Source: CAVQJU01 sp963754955
GTDB lineage: Bacteria; Acidobacteriota; Vicinamibacteria; Vicinamibacterales; CAVVIG01
NCBI GenBank assembly: GCA_963754955.1
Contig: CAVWHY010000006.1
Location: 434,001-498,000, forward strand
Direction: 5' to 3'
DNA length: 64,000 nt
Position numbers and translations under genes: made by a program. How positions within the stretch are numbered: position 1 is the first letter of the stretch; each line of letters starts with the position of its first letter. The notes below the pieces were generated by a model, which saw only the letters and a list, made by a program, of their open reading frames with translations, did no database searches and had not been told where the DNA came from. Positions 20,314 through 30,816 of this stretch are shown one piece after another.

Positions 20314-23300
20314 ATGAGACTGGTTGGGAAGATCGTTCTTCTCGTGTCATGGCTGGCGCTGCTGCCCGCCTCTGCGTACGCCCAATCGATCGCCGGCGTG
20401 GTCAAGGACGCGTCCGGCGGTGTGCTCCCGGGAGTCACGGTCGAGGCCTCCAGCCCGGTCCTGATTGAGAAGACACGAAGCGCGGTTACCGACAGCACCG
20501 GCCAGTACCGCATCGCCGACCTGCTGCCAGGCACCTACTCGGTGAGCTTCACCCTGTCCGGCTTCGCGACGCTCAAGCGCGACGGCGTCGACGTGATCGG
20601 CACCGGCACGACGACGATCAGCGAGAACCTGCGCGTCGGCAACGTGTCCGAGACGATCACCGTGACCGGCGAGACGCCGGTCGTGGACATCCAGACGAGC
20701 ACGAAGAAACAGGTGACGCTGAGCAGCGCCGTCCTCCAGGAAATTCCGGTGTCGCGCGGATACGGCAACCTGCTGGCGACCGTGCCCGGCATTCAGGGGA
20801 CCGGTCTCGACGTCAGCTCGAACGTCTCGACGAACTTCTTCACGTCGCGCGGCGGCCGCGGCAACGAAGGCACGATTCAGATCGACGGCATGAACGTCGG
20901 CTCGGCCTTCAACGGCGGCGGCGTCGCCGGCTTCGGGTATCCGATCGCCGACGCGCAGGAAGTTCAGATCACGGTGGCCGGCGGCCTTGGCGAGGTCGAC
21001 CGCGGCGGTCCCCAGTTCAACCTGGTGCCCAAGACCGGCGGCAACAAGCTGGCTGGGACGGGCTTCGCGAGCACGGCCGGCAAGTGGTCGCAGGGCAACA
21101 ACCTGGACGACACGCTCCGGAGCTACGGCATCACGGAAGTGCCCGGCCTGATCAAGAACTGGGACCTCAGCGGCTCGGTCGGCGGTCCCGATCGTGAAGG
21201 ACAGGCTGTGGTTCTACGGCACGGTGCGCAACTACGGCCAGCACAACGACATCCCGCTGCTCTACGCGAACAAGAACGCGGGCGTCGCGTCGGCGTGGAA
21301 CTACGTGCCTGACACGCAGCGTGAAGTCGCGCGCCGCGACGCAACAAGCAGATCGAAGAAATTCGCTTTACGGGCCAGGTGTCCCAGAAGAACAAGGTGG
21401 GCGTCTACTACGACTACCAGAAGAACTGCACGGGCTCCGCGCTGGTGCAGGGCGGCGAGCAGTGCCGCGACCGCGGCGGCGACTGGGTGGCCCTTGGCTC
21501 GATCGGCGGGTTCGGCTCGCTCTCGCCCGAGTCCGGCAACGTGTGGGACGACCGCGAGAAGATCTTCCAGTCCACCTGGTCGTCGCCGATGACGAGCAAG
21601 CTGCTCCTCGAGGCGGGCTTCTCCTCGTTCAACAGCCGCTGGGGCGGCCAGATTCCGGCCGGGGCGCAGACGGGCGCCATCGCCGTGACCGAGTTGCTCG
21701 CGACGCCGGCGACGCAGGTGCCGATCGGCGAGCTTCGCCTATCGCGGCTGGGCGTCGGCGGCGACCAACGACCAGCAGCACAACGTCTGGCGCGCGTCGG
21801 GCACGTATGTGACCGGCGCCCACAGCCTGAAGGTCGGCTACCAGGCGGCGTTCCAGGTCCAGAGCCAGACGCAGATCATGGACAACGCGCTCCAGTACAC
21901 GTTCCTGGGCGGCGTCCCGATTTCGTTCACGATGCGCGTGGCGCCCTGGAAGCAGGCCAACCGCACGCGGTTACGACGCGATCTACGCGCAGGATCAGTG
22001 GACGAAGGGAAAGCTGACGCTCCAGGGCGCGCTGCGCTACGAGCACGCGTGGAGCTGGTATCCCGAAGGCGAGAACGGCGTCATCGGCGCCGTCGCAGTT
22101 CCTCGCCACGCCGTTCACCTTCCCACGGTCGGACGGTGTCACCGGGCTTCCACGACATCACGCCGCGCATGGGCGCGGCGTACGACCTGTTCGGCAACGG
22201 CAAGACGTCGCTGCGGGTGAACGTCAGCAAGTATCTCGAGCCGGCGAACAACGACAACGTGTTCACGATCAAGAACCCGGGCGTGACGTACCAGTCCACG
22301 ACCGTTCGCAACTGGGCCGACGCGAACAACAACAAGGTGCCCGATTGCGTCCTGATGAACCCGGCCGCCAACGGCGAATGCTCGGCGCCTGGGCCAACTC
22401 GAACTTCCAGAACTCGGTGCAGACGACCCGCGTCGACCCGGCCGTGCTCAGCGGATGGGGCGTGCGGCCGTACAACTGGCAATACAGCGTGGGCGTGCAG
22501 CAGCAGATCGCGCCGCGCATGTCGGTGGACGTGTCCTGGAGCCGCCGTCAGTGGGGCAATTTCTTCGTGACCGATAACGCAGCCAACTCGGCTTCGGACT
22601 TCACCATCGCCACGATTCCGGCGCCGGCGAACCCGACGCTGGCTGACAACGGGTACACGACGGTGAGCTTCCCGGTCATCAGCGCGGCCAAGTTCGGCTT
22701 GACCGACAACTACTACACGAAGGACAGCAACTACGGGAACTCCAGCTACTACTGGAGCGGCTTCGACGTCACGTTCAACGCCCGGACCCGCAACGGCATC
22801 ACGTTCCAGGGCGGCACGAGCTCGGGCGCCGGCCATCGCGACTTCTGCGAGGTCACGGCCAAGCTGCCGGAACTGCTCATCGTGCTCGGCACGTATCAGC
22901 AGATCGGCTCCTGCAAGGTCGACGAGCGCTGGCTGACGAGCGCGCGCGGTCTGGTGTCCTACACGCTGCCCAAGGTGGGACGTGCTCATCAGCGCGTCGG
23001 CCCGCTCGACGGCGAACGCGCAGCCGTCGACAATGTTCACGTCCGTCGCGATCCAATGGAGCGTCGCTGTCGGCCAACTACAACGTGCCGAGCGCGGCCG
23101 TGCAGGCGGCGATCGGACGTCCGCTACCAGGTGGTGCGGCGGTGCAGGGCGGTCGATCTCACGCTGCCCGGCCAGATCTACGGCGATCGCATCAACGCGC
23201 TCGACATGCGGTTCGCGAAAGTCCTGAGATTCAACGGCACGCGGACGAACATCGGGATCGATCTCTACAATCTGTTCAACGCGAACACCGGCACGGCGTT

Positions 23301-23397
23301 CAACCAGGCGTTCGGAACGGACGGCTCGACGTGGCTGCGGCCGACCACGGTGCTCAACCCGCGGTTCCTTCGGTTCAACGTCACGTTCGACTTCTAG
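20314..23397 (+). CDS. TonB-dependent receptor, Oar-like, tandem paralogue with many frameshifts
   Basis: Second receptor of about 1028 residues. MRLVGKIVLLVSWLALLPAS gives a signal peptide ending near AYAQ; IAGVVKDASGGVLPGVTVEA starts the carboxypeptidase-regulatory-like domain. The plug contains GNEGTIQIDGMNVGSAFNGG and DRGGPQFNLVPKTGGNKLAG. Frames change near 21190, 21330, 21740, 21970, 22090, 22385, 22975 and around 23080-23130. The conserved sequence still continues to the terminal RFLRFNVTFDF, and the span is a multiple of three. A loop cysteine pair (NCTGSALVQGGEQC) matches the upstream paralogue. Such a dense set of indels with preserved protein similarity points to sequence error or recent decay. 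It is a tandem duplicate of 17109-20163. Confidence 0.8.
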
Positions 23398-23416
23398 GGA
23401 TTGCGAAGAGGTTAGA

Positions 23417-23458
23417 GGCTGGGGGCTGGAGGCTGGAGGCTGGGGAAGACCCCAGCCT
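23417..23458. repeat. Heptamer array GGCTGGN with hairpin, terminator-like
   Basis: Four tandem heptamers (23417-23444: GGCTGGG, GGCTGGA, GGCTGGA, GGCTGGG) lead into a perfect 9-bp stem between 23437-23445 (AGGCTGGGG) and 23450-23458 (CCCCAGCCT) with an AAGA loop. A T-rich stretch follows at about 23471. It sits 20 bases after the receptor stop and may terminate it. The same unit occurs at 35959-36050. Confidence 0.7.
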
Positions 23459-23473
23459 CTGGCTTCCGGCCTT

Positions 23474-25210
23474 TTGCTTTTGAGACGGCTGTGCGCTTCC
23501 CCCCTCTCGCGGCGGGCTTTGCGGTCGCCGCGCTCGGTCTTCCTGAGCGCGGCTCCACGCGCTGCGACGGCCGTCATCCGCATGACGGACGTCGCGGTCC
23601 AGGCGGGCCTGACGCTCCTCAACGTCCACGGCGACGGCTCCGGCGATTACATCCTCGACACCAACGGCAACGGCGCGGCGTTCTTCGACTTCGACAACGA
23701 CGGCAACCTCGACGCCCTCATCGTGAACGGCTCGACGCGCGAGCGTCTCGCTCGCGGAGGCGACCGGATGGCGGCGCTCTACCGCGGCGACGGCCGCGGC
23801 CACTTCACCGACGTGACCGCCTCGAGCGGCCTCGCGGCGCGCGGGTGGGGCATGGGCACCTGCATCGCGGACATCGACAACGACGGCTTCGACGACGTCT
23901 ACGTCACGGCGTACGGTCCGAACGTGCTGTACCGGAACACCGGATCGTCGACGGGCCCGCGTTTCAAGGATGTCACGCAACAGGCCGGTGTCGGCGACGC
24001 TCGCTGGAGCACCGGATGCGCGTTTGGCGACTACAACCGCGACGGGTTCGTGGATCTGTATGTCGCCAACTACGTGTCGTTCGATGCGCGGAAGATCGCC
24101 AAGCGCGGCGCCTCGTCGAACTGCCGCTACGTGGGGTTCGACGTCTTCTGCGGGCCGCGGGGGCTGACGCCCGAGATGAACGTCCTGTACCGCAACAACG
24201 GCGACGGCACGTTCACGGATGTCACCGAGGCCGCGCACGTCAGGCAGCCGGGCGCCTTCTCGTTCGGCGTGCTGTTTTCCGATCTGGACGATGACGGCTG
24301 GCCCGATCTGTTCGTGGCCAACGACTCGGTGCCGAGCTTTCTGTTCCACAACAACCACGACGGCACGTTCGCGGAGCGCGCGCTGCCGAGCGGCGTCGCG
24401 CTGAGCGGCACGGGCCGCGCGCAGGCGGGCATGGGCGTGGACGCGGCGGACTACAACGGCGACGGCCGCCTCGACCTGATCGCGACGCATTTCGCCGACG
24501 ACTACCACACGCTTTACGAAGCCGGCGACAGGGGCCTGTACAGCGACGTCAGCTACAAGGCCGGCCTCGCCGATCCGCCGCTGACCTTCATGGGCTGGGG
24601 CACCGGCTTTTTCGACGCCGACAACGACGGCCTGCCGGATCTCTTCGTCGCCAACGGGCACGTCTATCCCGATGTCGGCCGGTTCGGTATTTCCACGAAG
24701 TACCGGCAGCGCAAACAGCTGTTCCGGAACCTGGACGGCCGCCGCTTCCGCGATGTCGCCGGGGAGTCGGGCGGAGGCCTGGCGGCCGAACATTCGAGCC
24801 GGGGCGCCGCCTTCGGCGACTACGACAACGACGGCGACATCGACGTGCTCGTGGTGAACATGAACGAGCCGCCGTCGCTGCTCCGCAACGACACGACAGG
24901 CGGCGGTCACTGGATCACGCTGAAGCTGGTGGGCGCCGTCACGGCCGGCCCGGAAGGCACGACCAACCGTGACGCGATCGGCGCGAGGGTCCGGCTGTCG
25001 GCTGGCGGGCGCACGCAGGTCGGCGAGGTGCGGAGCGGCGGCAGTTATCTGTCGCACAACGACACGCGCGTGCACTTCGGCCTCGGCGACGCCGACCGCG
25101 TGGCACGTGTCGAGATTCGCTGGCCGAGCGGACGCACGGAAACGCTGACGGCCCTTGCCGCCGATCGCTTCTACGTTGTGCGCGAGGGGCGAGGCGTACA
25201 GCAGAAGTAG
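23474..25210 (+). CDS. FG-GAP/VCBS repeat protein with ASPIC/UnbV domain
   Basis: Exported beta-propeller protein of about 570 residues, CRTAC1-like. Several Ca-binding-type D-x-D-x-D-G repeats are visible, for example FFDFDNDGNLDALIVNG, DIDNDGFDDVYVTAYG, DYNRDGFVDLYVANY, DLDDDGWPDLFVANDS, DADNDGLPDLFVANGHVYPD. The C-terminal ASPIC/UnbV domain has HWITLKLVG, NRDAIGARVRLSAGGRTQVG and the VRSGGSYLSHNDTRVHFGLG block. In the longest frame the N-terminus is arginine-rich and poor as a signal. A neighbouring frame from about 23491 reads RFPPLAAGFAVAALGL, so the true signal peptide probably lies there with an indel near 23550. Its TAG stop is supplied by a REP-like element. It converges with a homologous gene. 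Function unknown. Confidence 0.8.
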   Translation: MLLRRLCASPLSRRALRSPRSVFLSAAPRAATAVIRMTDVAVQAGLTLLNVHGDGSGDYILDTNGNGAAFFDFDNDGNLDALIVNGSTRERLARGGDRMAALYRGDGRGHFTDVTASSGLAARGWGMGTCIADIDNDGFDDVYVTAYGPNVLYRNTGSSTGPRFKDVTQQAGVGDARWSTGCAFGDYNRDGFVDLYVANYVSFDARKIAKRGASSNCRYVGFDVFCGPRGLTPEMNVLYRNNGDGTFTDVTEAAHVRQPGAFSFGVLFSDLDDDGWPDLFVANDSVPSFLFHNNHDGTFAERALPSGVALSGTGRAQAGMGVDAADYNGDGRLDLIATHFADDYHTLYEAGDRGLYSDVSYKAGLADPPLTFMGWGTGFFDADNDGLPDLFVANGHVYPDVGRFGISTKYRQRKQLFRNLDGRRFRDVAGESGGGLAAEHSSRGAAFGDYDNDGDIDVLVVNMNEPPSLLRNDTTGGGHWITLKLVGAVTAGPEGTTNRDAIGARVRLSAGGRTQVGEVRSGGSYLSHNDTRVHFGLGDADRVARVEIRWPSGRTETLTALAADRFYVVREGRGVQQK

Positions 25211-25261
25211 TGCGGGGCTTCAGCCCCGCCGTGACGTCGCAGGCCTGAAGGCCTGCACTAC
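25207..25261. repeat. REP-like double hairpin supplying two stop codons
   Basis: GTAG at 25207-25210 and CTAC at 25258-25261 bound two palindromes, GCGGGGCTTCAGCCCCGC and GCAGGCCTGAAGGCCTGC. The element separates two convergent VCBS/ASPIC genes. Its terminal TAG is the stop of the plus-strand gene (25208-25210), and the complementary TAG is the stop of the minus-strand gene (25260-25258). Confidence 0.85.
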
Positions 25262-26970
25262 TTCGGAGCAAACGGAGTCTGTGCCGTCACGCCCTTGCCT
25301 TCGGTGATCGTCACGACGGCGTTTGCCGGCACGTTCTGAATCATCTCGGTGCCCCCCGAGGGCCAGCGAATCTCAACGCGGCTGATCTGGGTTGCCCGGC
25401 CGAGACCGAAATGCACGCGCAGATCGCTCTCGCCGAGGTAGCTCGATCCGGCCTTGATCTCGCGCACCTGCGTCGAGCCGCCAGCCGTCAGGCGGACGCG
25501 GGCGCCGATGGCGCCGCGGTTGCTCTTCGTGCCGACCAGCGCCAGCAGCACCGCGTTGTTGCCGGTCCCGCCGCCGTTTCGCAGCAACTCGGCGGCGCCC
25601 CCGTTGTTCGTCACCAGCAGGTCGAGGGCGCCGTCGTTGTCGACGTCGCCGGCGACGAGCGTGCGGCCGACCGCCTCGGGGACGAAGCCCGATCCTGACG
25701 TCCGGCCGACTTCTTTGAACCGGCCGCCGCCGTCATTGCGGAAGAGCAGCTTGCGCTGCGCTTCCTTCGAGCCGGGCCTGAAGTGGCCCGAGTCGTTCAT
25801 GACGTGACCGTTCACGACGCCGAGGTCGAGATCGCCGTCGTTGTCGTAGTCGAAAAACTGCGCGCCGAAGCCGACGTAGGGGAGTGTCTCGACGCCGACA
25901 CCGCTCTCCGTGGTGGTCTCGGCGAACAGCCCCCGGCCGAGGTTCCTGAAGAGCGTGTGCGTCTCGAGCTCGTGGTTGGTCACGAAGAGATCGAGGCGGC
26001 CGTCGTTGTCGTAGTCGCCGAAATCGGTGCCCATCCCCGCGCGGGGGCGGCCGTCTGCCGCCACGCTGACGCCGGCCGTCAGCGCCGTTTCCTTGAACAC
26101 GCCGTTGCCTTCGTTGTGGTACAGAAAGTTCGGCGTCGTGTCGTTGGCCACGAATATATCCGGCCACCCGTCATCGTCGTAGTCGCCCACGACGACGCCG
26201 AGGCCGTTGCCGCGGTGGCTGCCGATCCCCGACTTCTGGCTGATGTCGGTAAAGGTGCCGTTGCCGTTGTTGTGGTACAGCACCGAGGCGAGCGGCGAGA
26301 AGTTGAGCGGGTGGCAGTACACGCGCAGCTTCGCGCCGGCGTCGCCGCAGAAGACGTTGTTGTCGACGCGCGCGTCCACGTAATTCGTGACGAACAGGTC
26401 GACGTAGCCGTCGCGATCGACGTCTGCGAAGGCGCAGCTCGCGCCGAACGAGCTCGAGCCGACACCCGCCGCCCGTGTGACGTCCGCGAACGACTTCCCC
26501 GAGTTGTTGTGATAGAGGGTATTGGGACCGACGTTGGTGATGTACAGGTCGACGAACCCGTCGTTGTCGTAGTCGGCCGCGCAGGCGCCCATGCCGTACT
26601 GGGCGTGCGCGATGCCGGACCGGGCCGTTGCGTCTTCGAAGGTGCCGTTGCCGCGGTTCCGGAACAGGCGATGGCGCGCGCGGCCCGCGGTCGCCGGGTC
26701 GACGAGCGATCCGCCATCGACGAGAAAAATGTCCTGCCAGCCGTCGGCGTCGTAGTCGAAGAACAGGCCGCCCCCGCTCATGATTTCAGGAAGGTGGCGG
26801 GCGGGGCTGGCGCCGTTGACGTGGCGGAAGTCGATGCCGGCGCGCGGCGCGATATTGACGAATGAAACGGCGGCCGGCTGCGGCTGCGCGGACGGTGCGA
26901 GCACGGACAGTGTGAGGATAGCGGCCGCGGCCAGCGCCGTCGCAACAGCGCGGCGGACGTTCCGCGTCAC
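25258..26970 (-). CDS. FG-GAP/VCBS repeat protein with ASPIC/UnbV domain
   Basis: Exported CRTAC1-like protein of 570 residues. The GTG at 26970 overlaps the stop of the upstream TPR gene (GTGA) and gives a short basic N-region and hydrophobic stretch (RRAVATALAAAAILTLSVLA). The product then runs FVNIAPRAGIDFRHVNGASP and FFDYDADGWQDIFLVDGG. Further propeller repeats follow: DYDNDGFVDLYITNVGPN, DVDRDGYVDLFVTNYVD, DYDDDGWPDIFVANDTTP, DYDNDGRLDLFVTNHE, DYDNDGDLDLGVVNGHVMND. The C-terminal ASPIC/UnbV domain contains LVGTKSNRGAIGARVRLTAG and LRVHFGLGRATQISRVEIRW. It is translationally coupled to the TPR gene. Function unknown; an extracellular or periplasmic binding role is likely. Confidence 0.85.
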   Translation of the reverse strand: MTRNVRRAVATALAAAAILTLSVLAPSAQPQPAAVSFVNIAPRAGIDFRHVNGASPARHLPEIMSGGGLFFDYDADGWQDIFLVDGGSLVDPATAGRARHRLFRNRGNGTFEDATARSGIAHAQYGMGACAADYDNDGFVDLYITNVGPNTLYHNNSGKSFADVTRAAGVGSSSFGASCAFADVDRDGYVDLFVTNYVDARVDNNVFCGDAGAKLRVYCHPLNFSPLASVLYHNNGNGTFTDISQKSGIGSHRGNGLGVVVGDYDDDGWPDIFVANDTTPNFLYHNEGNGVFKETALTAGVSVAADGRPRAGMGTDFGDYDNDGRLDLFVTNHELETHTLFRNLGRGLFAETTTESGVGVETLPYVGFGAQFFDYDNDGDLDLGVVNGHVMNDSGHFRPGSKEAQRKLLFRNDGGGRFKEVGRTSGSGFVPEAVGRTLVAGDVDNDGALDLLVTNNGGAAELLRNGGGTGNNAVLLALVGTKSNRGAIGARVRLTAGGSTQVREIKAGSSYLGESDLRVHFGLGRATQISRVEIRWPSGGTEMIQNVPANAVVTITEGKGVTAQTPFAPK

Positions 26971-28938
26971 CTCGGAGCGCTCGCCCGCTGCAGGCGATCC
27001 TGGTTCAGCTGCTCGTAAGTCTCCAACTCGCGGCGGCTGTCGTCGGCGCGCCCCAGGGCCGCATACGCCTCGGCCAGGCGGAGATGGACGTCGGCGGGCG
27101 CCTTGAGTGTCACTGCGGCGGTGTAATGCTCGATCGCTTCGGCTGGTTTCCCGGCGAGCATCACGGCCATGCCGAGGTTGAGGTGCGCGATCGGATCGTT
27201 CGGCGCCAGCTCCAGGGCGCGGCGCAGAAGCGACGCCGCTTTCTCGTGGTCTCCGCCGCTGGAGCTGAGTTGAGCCTCGCGCCTGATGCGTCCGAGCTCG
27301 AGATCGCGCGCGCGATCGGCGGCGGCCTGCTGTTGCAGCCTCTCGAATTCCTTGAGCTCCTTTTCGCCCTCGTCTGCCTTTCCGAGGCGCATCAGGGCCG
27401 TGCCCAACGCGTAGTGCGTCTCCGGCTGCGACGCGTCCAGAGTCAGCGCATGGTTCGCGACGTTCACAGCATCGTCGTACTGCGACTGCCGCAGATACAG
27501 CTGGGCGAGGCTGGCGTACGCGGGCGCCCGGTTGGCGTCGATCGTCAGCGCCATTGCGAACTCGGCGAGCGCCTCGTCCGACCGGCTGAGCCGCGCGTAG
27601 GTGTCGCCGAGATCCTGATGCGCGGCGGCGTCGTTCGGGTGGGCGTCCACGCGTTTGCTGTAGGCGTCGATCGCCACGTCGAAGTTCTGGCGCGCGGCGG
27701 CGATGGCGCCCATCGACTGGTAGATGCCGTTCAAGCCGACGAGCGGGTTGAACGCCAGGCACGCCTGAAACGACTTGAGCGCTTCGATCTGCTCGCCCTT
27801 GCGCTGCTGCAGCCGCGCCAGCGTGTAATGGGCGCGTCCCGACGTGGGAACCCGGGCGATCGTTTCGCGCAGGGTCTCCTCGGCCGCGTCGGCGCGCCCC
27901 GCCCGCACGAGTACGTCGGCCAGCGCGAGACGCGCGCGCTCGTCGCCCGGGCTGAGCTTCACGGCGGCCTTCAACTCGGCGGCGCTGCGGTCGTATTGCT
28001 CCGCGGCCGCCCAGACCAGCCCGAGGATCCGATGCGGTTCGGCTCGCTGCGGTGCGAGCTCGATCGCCGCCTGCAGTTGTTCGATCGCCGTGTCGATCGA
28101 GCCATCGCGAAACGCATCGGCCGCCCGCCGCATCCCGTAGCGGTTGGCATCGTCGGCCACCAGCGGATCGCGTGACGAGGAGGACCGCAAAGAGACGATC
28201 GCCGCGGCGTAGTCGCCCTTCGCCAGCAGCGCGAACCCGTCAGCGTAGATCGCGGGCGGGAAGAACGGCTCGACGCCGGAACGTTCTTCGACGATCCCGA
28301 AGGTCATGAACGGCGAGGCTGTGGCGACCACGCGCTCGTCCAGGCGCCGCCGGAAATTGTCGGCCACCCGCCGCCACGATTTCGCAGCCTCTTCCGTCTT
28401 GCCGCCGCGCGACAATTGCCGGCCGAGGAGGTACTCGCTGACGACGTCCGCGGGGTCGAGCGCCGAGGCCTTCTGAAACGCGGCAACGGCCGCGGCGGCG
28501 TTGACCGGGAACGGCGGGCTGTTCGCGACGCCGAGCAGCGTGAACGCGTCGGCGCGCTTCGCGTCCAGCTGGGTGGCCGTGGTGAACTCGCGGAGCGGCA
28601 TCCGACAGACGATGGCGATCGAGGTACAGGCCCCCGAGCGCCACGTGGGCGAGTGCGGCCACGCCGGGCTCGGCGTTCTTCGTCTCCGCTTCCATCGCCC
28701 GCTCGTAGCTGCGGATCGTGTCGTCCCACCGGGCGAGCCCGCGATCGAGGGCGTCAAGGCCCGCCAGCACGCGCGGGCCTTCGTCCCCGTACGTGCCTTC
28801 GAGCGCGAGGCCGAACTGGGCCACCGCCTCGGCGAAACCTGTCTTCGGATCGGCAACCTGGCCGAAGGCTGATGCCGGAACGGTCACCAGGATGGACAGC
28901 AGGCCGGCGACGAGACGCCACGGCCACGGCGTGTTCAT
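26967..28938 (-). CDS. Exported TPR repeat protein, frameshifted
   Basis: Tetratricopeptide repeat protein of about 657 residues. The ATG at 28938 gives MNTPWPWRLVAGLLSILVTV, a signal peptide ending near AFGQ. The frame changes near 28605; the N-terminal frame has LAHVALGGLYLDRHRLSDAA and the next continues FTTATQLDAKRADAFTLLG. Many helical TPR pairs follow, for example AFQKASALDPADVVSEYLLG, AIDAYSKRVDAHPNDAAAHQ and AIEHYTAAVTLKAPADVHLR. The span is one base over a multiple of three. The 3' end overlaps the VCBS/ASPIC gene, so this TPR protein and the propeller protein are probably made together. A periplasmic scaffold role is inferred. Confidence 0.85.
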
Positions 28939-28955
28939 GGGTCGAGTCGATTATA

Positions 28956-29000
28956 AGTCGGCAGTCGGCAGTCGGCAGTCGGCAGTCGGCAGTCGGCAGT
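28956..29000. repeat. Perfect heptamer tandem repeat, AGTCGGC x 6.4
   Basis: Six perfect copies of AGTCGGC plus AGT occupy 28956-29000 in the divergent intergenic region between the TPR gene and the lipoprotein gene at 29036. No inverted arm is present. Copy number may vary between strains, changing promoter spacing. Confidence 0.9.
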
Positions 29001-29035
29001 TGTTGTCGACCGCCCGACGCTACAATTGGGCATTC

Positions 29036-30816
29036 ATGCCGATTCGGGCGTTCGGGGTTCTTACGCTTCTGCTTGGGCTCGCCGGTTGCGCCGCATCTCC
29101 GAAGAACACGGCATCGGCTCCGGCTCCGGAGTGGTTCACCGACGTCGCGCAGGCGGCCGGCCTCGACTTCACGCACGTCAACGGCATGTCGGGCCGCTTC
29201 TACTACCCGGAGATCATGGCGCCGGGCGTCGGCCTCTTCGACTACGACAACGACGGCGATCTCGACGTCTACGTCACGCAGGGCCACATGCTGGCAACCG
29301 GTGGTCCTTCTGAGGGAAGCCCGGCCGACGCCGCAGGCGGAGGCCGTGGAGACAACGACAGACTGTTCCGCAACGATACCGTGACGAATCCGGACGGTAC
29401 GCACACGGTCCGGTTCACCGATGTCACCAGCGAAAGCGGGATCGAGCCTGAAGTCCTATGGCATGGGCATCGCCGCCGGTGATTTCAACAACGACGGGTT
29501 CGTGGACCTGTATCGCACGGGACTCTCGGGCGCCGTGCTCCTCCGCAACAACGGCAACGGCACGTTCACCGACGTGACGAAGACCGCGGGCGCCGGCGAC
29601 CCGGGCGGCTGGGGCGTCTCGGCGACGTTTTTCGATTACGACCGCGACGGCTGGCTCGACCTGTTCGTCGGCAACTACCTGATTTACAACCTCGCCGGCG
29701 ACGTCCAGTGCCTGAGCGTCACGGGCCGGCGCGACTACTGTCCGCCGAACAGCTATCGCGCGCAACCCAGCCATCTGTATCACAACCGCGGCAACGGTAC
29801 CTTCGAGGACGTGACGTCGAAAGCGTTCGTGAACGGCGCGTACGGCCCCGCGCTCGGGGCCGCCACCGCCGATTTCAACAACGACGGGTGGATCGATCTC
29901 TACGTCGCCAACGACGGCCAGCCCAACCAGCTCTGGATCAACCAGCACGACGGCACGTTCAAGGACACGGCGTTCCTTGCCGGCGCTGCCGTCAGCGGAA
30001 CCGGGCAGGCCGAAGCGAGCATGGGCGTGGACGCCGGCGACTTCGACAACGACGGCGACGAGGATCTGTTCATCACGAACTGGCTCGATCAGATGAACGT
30101 GCTGTACCTCAACGACGGCGCGGGCAACTTCGAGGATCGGCGCGCGGCCAGCGGCCTTGGCGCGCCGAGCCTCGCGAAGACGGGGTTCGGCGCGGGCTGG
30201 CTGGACGTCGATCGCGACGGCTGGCTCGATCTGTTTGTCGCCAACGGCGGCGTCGCCACGATCGAAGCCCTCGCGCGGGCGAACGATCCGTTCCCGCTGA
30301 AGATGACGCCGCAGCTGTACCGGAATCTCGGGAACGGCCGCTTCGAAGACGTCTCGAGCCGCGCCGGCTCGGTGTTCAAGATCGCCGACGTCGGCCGCGG
30401 CGTGGCGTTCGGCGACATCGACAACGACGGCGACACCGACCTCATCGTCGGCAACACCAACGGGAAGCTGCGCGTCCTCGTGAACGGCGAACCGAACCGA
30501 AACCACTGGATCGGGCTGCGGCTCGTAGGGCGGGCCTTTCAGGCCCGCCGCGCCGGCGACCCTGAAAGGGTCGCCCTACGAGATCAACTCGGCGCGCGGG
30601 TTCAGATTGTGCGCGCCGAATGGGCCTGCGCTCTGGCGGCGCGCGAGGGCAGACGGCAGCTATGCGTCCGCCAACGATCCGCGCATCCTCGTCGGCCTCG
30701 GCGCGTCCGCAGAGATGCCCCGCGTGAAGGTCACCTGGCCTGACGGGCGGATCGAAGAATTTTCCAGTGTGGCCATCGATCGGTACGTGACGCTCGAAGA
30801 AGGCACCGGCAAATGA
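29036..30816 (+). CDS. VCBS/ASPIC lipoprotein with a REP insertion, frameshifted
   Basis: CRTAC1-like protein of about 593 residues. The start at 29036 gives MPIRAFGVLTLLLGLAGCAA, a lipoprotein signal with lipobox LAGC. Repeats include LFDYDNDGDLDVYVTQGH, DFNNDGFVDLYRTGLSG, DYDRDGWLDLFVGNYL, DFNNDGWIDLYVANDGQP and DFDNDGDEDLFITNWL. The frame changes near 29445 and 30620. In the ASPIC/UnbV domain a REP-like element (30525-30579) is translated between HWIGLRLVG and DQLGARVQIV, where homologues have only a few residues (such as TKSNR). The end is YVTLEEGTGK, with TGA overlapping the next start. It is predicted to be anchored in the outer or inner membrane. Function unknown. Confidence 0.8.
30525..30579. 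repeat. REP-like double hairpin inside a coding region
   Basis: GTAG (30525) and CTAC (ends 30579) bound two palindromes, GGCGGGCCTTTCAGGCCCGC and GCGACCCTGAAAGGGTCGC. The organisation matches 5116-5171. It is read through as about 17 extra residues in the ASPIC/UnbV domain of the host gene. Confidence 0.85.

Noticed and set aside
28956..29000. Short tandem repeat as a possible CRISPR array
   Set aside because: Units are 7 bp with no spacers, far below CRISPR repeat size, and no cas genes are present.
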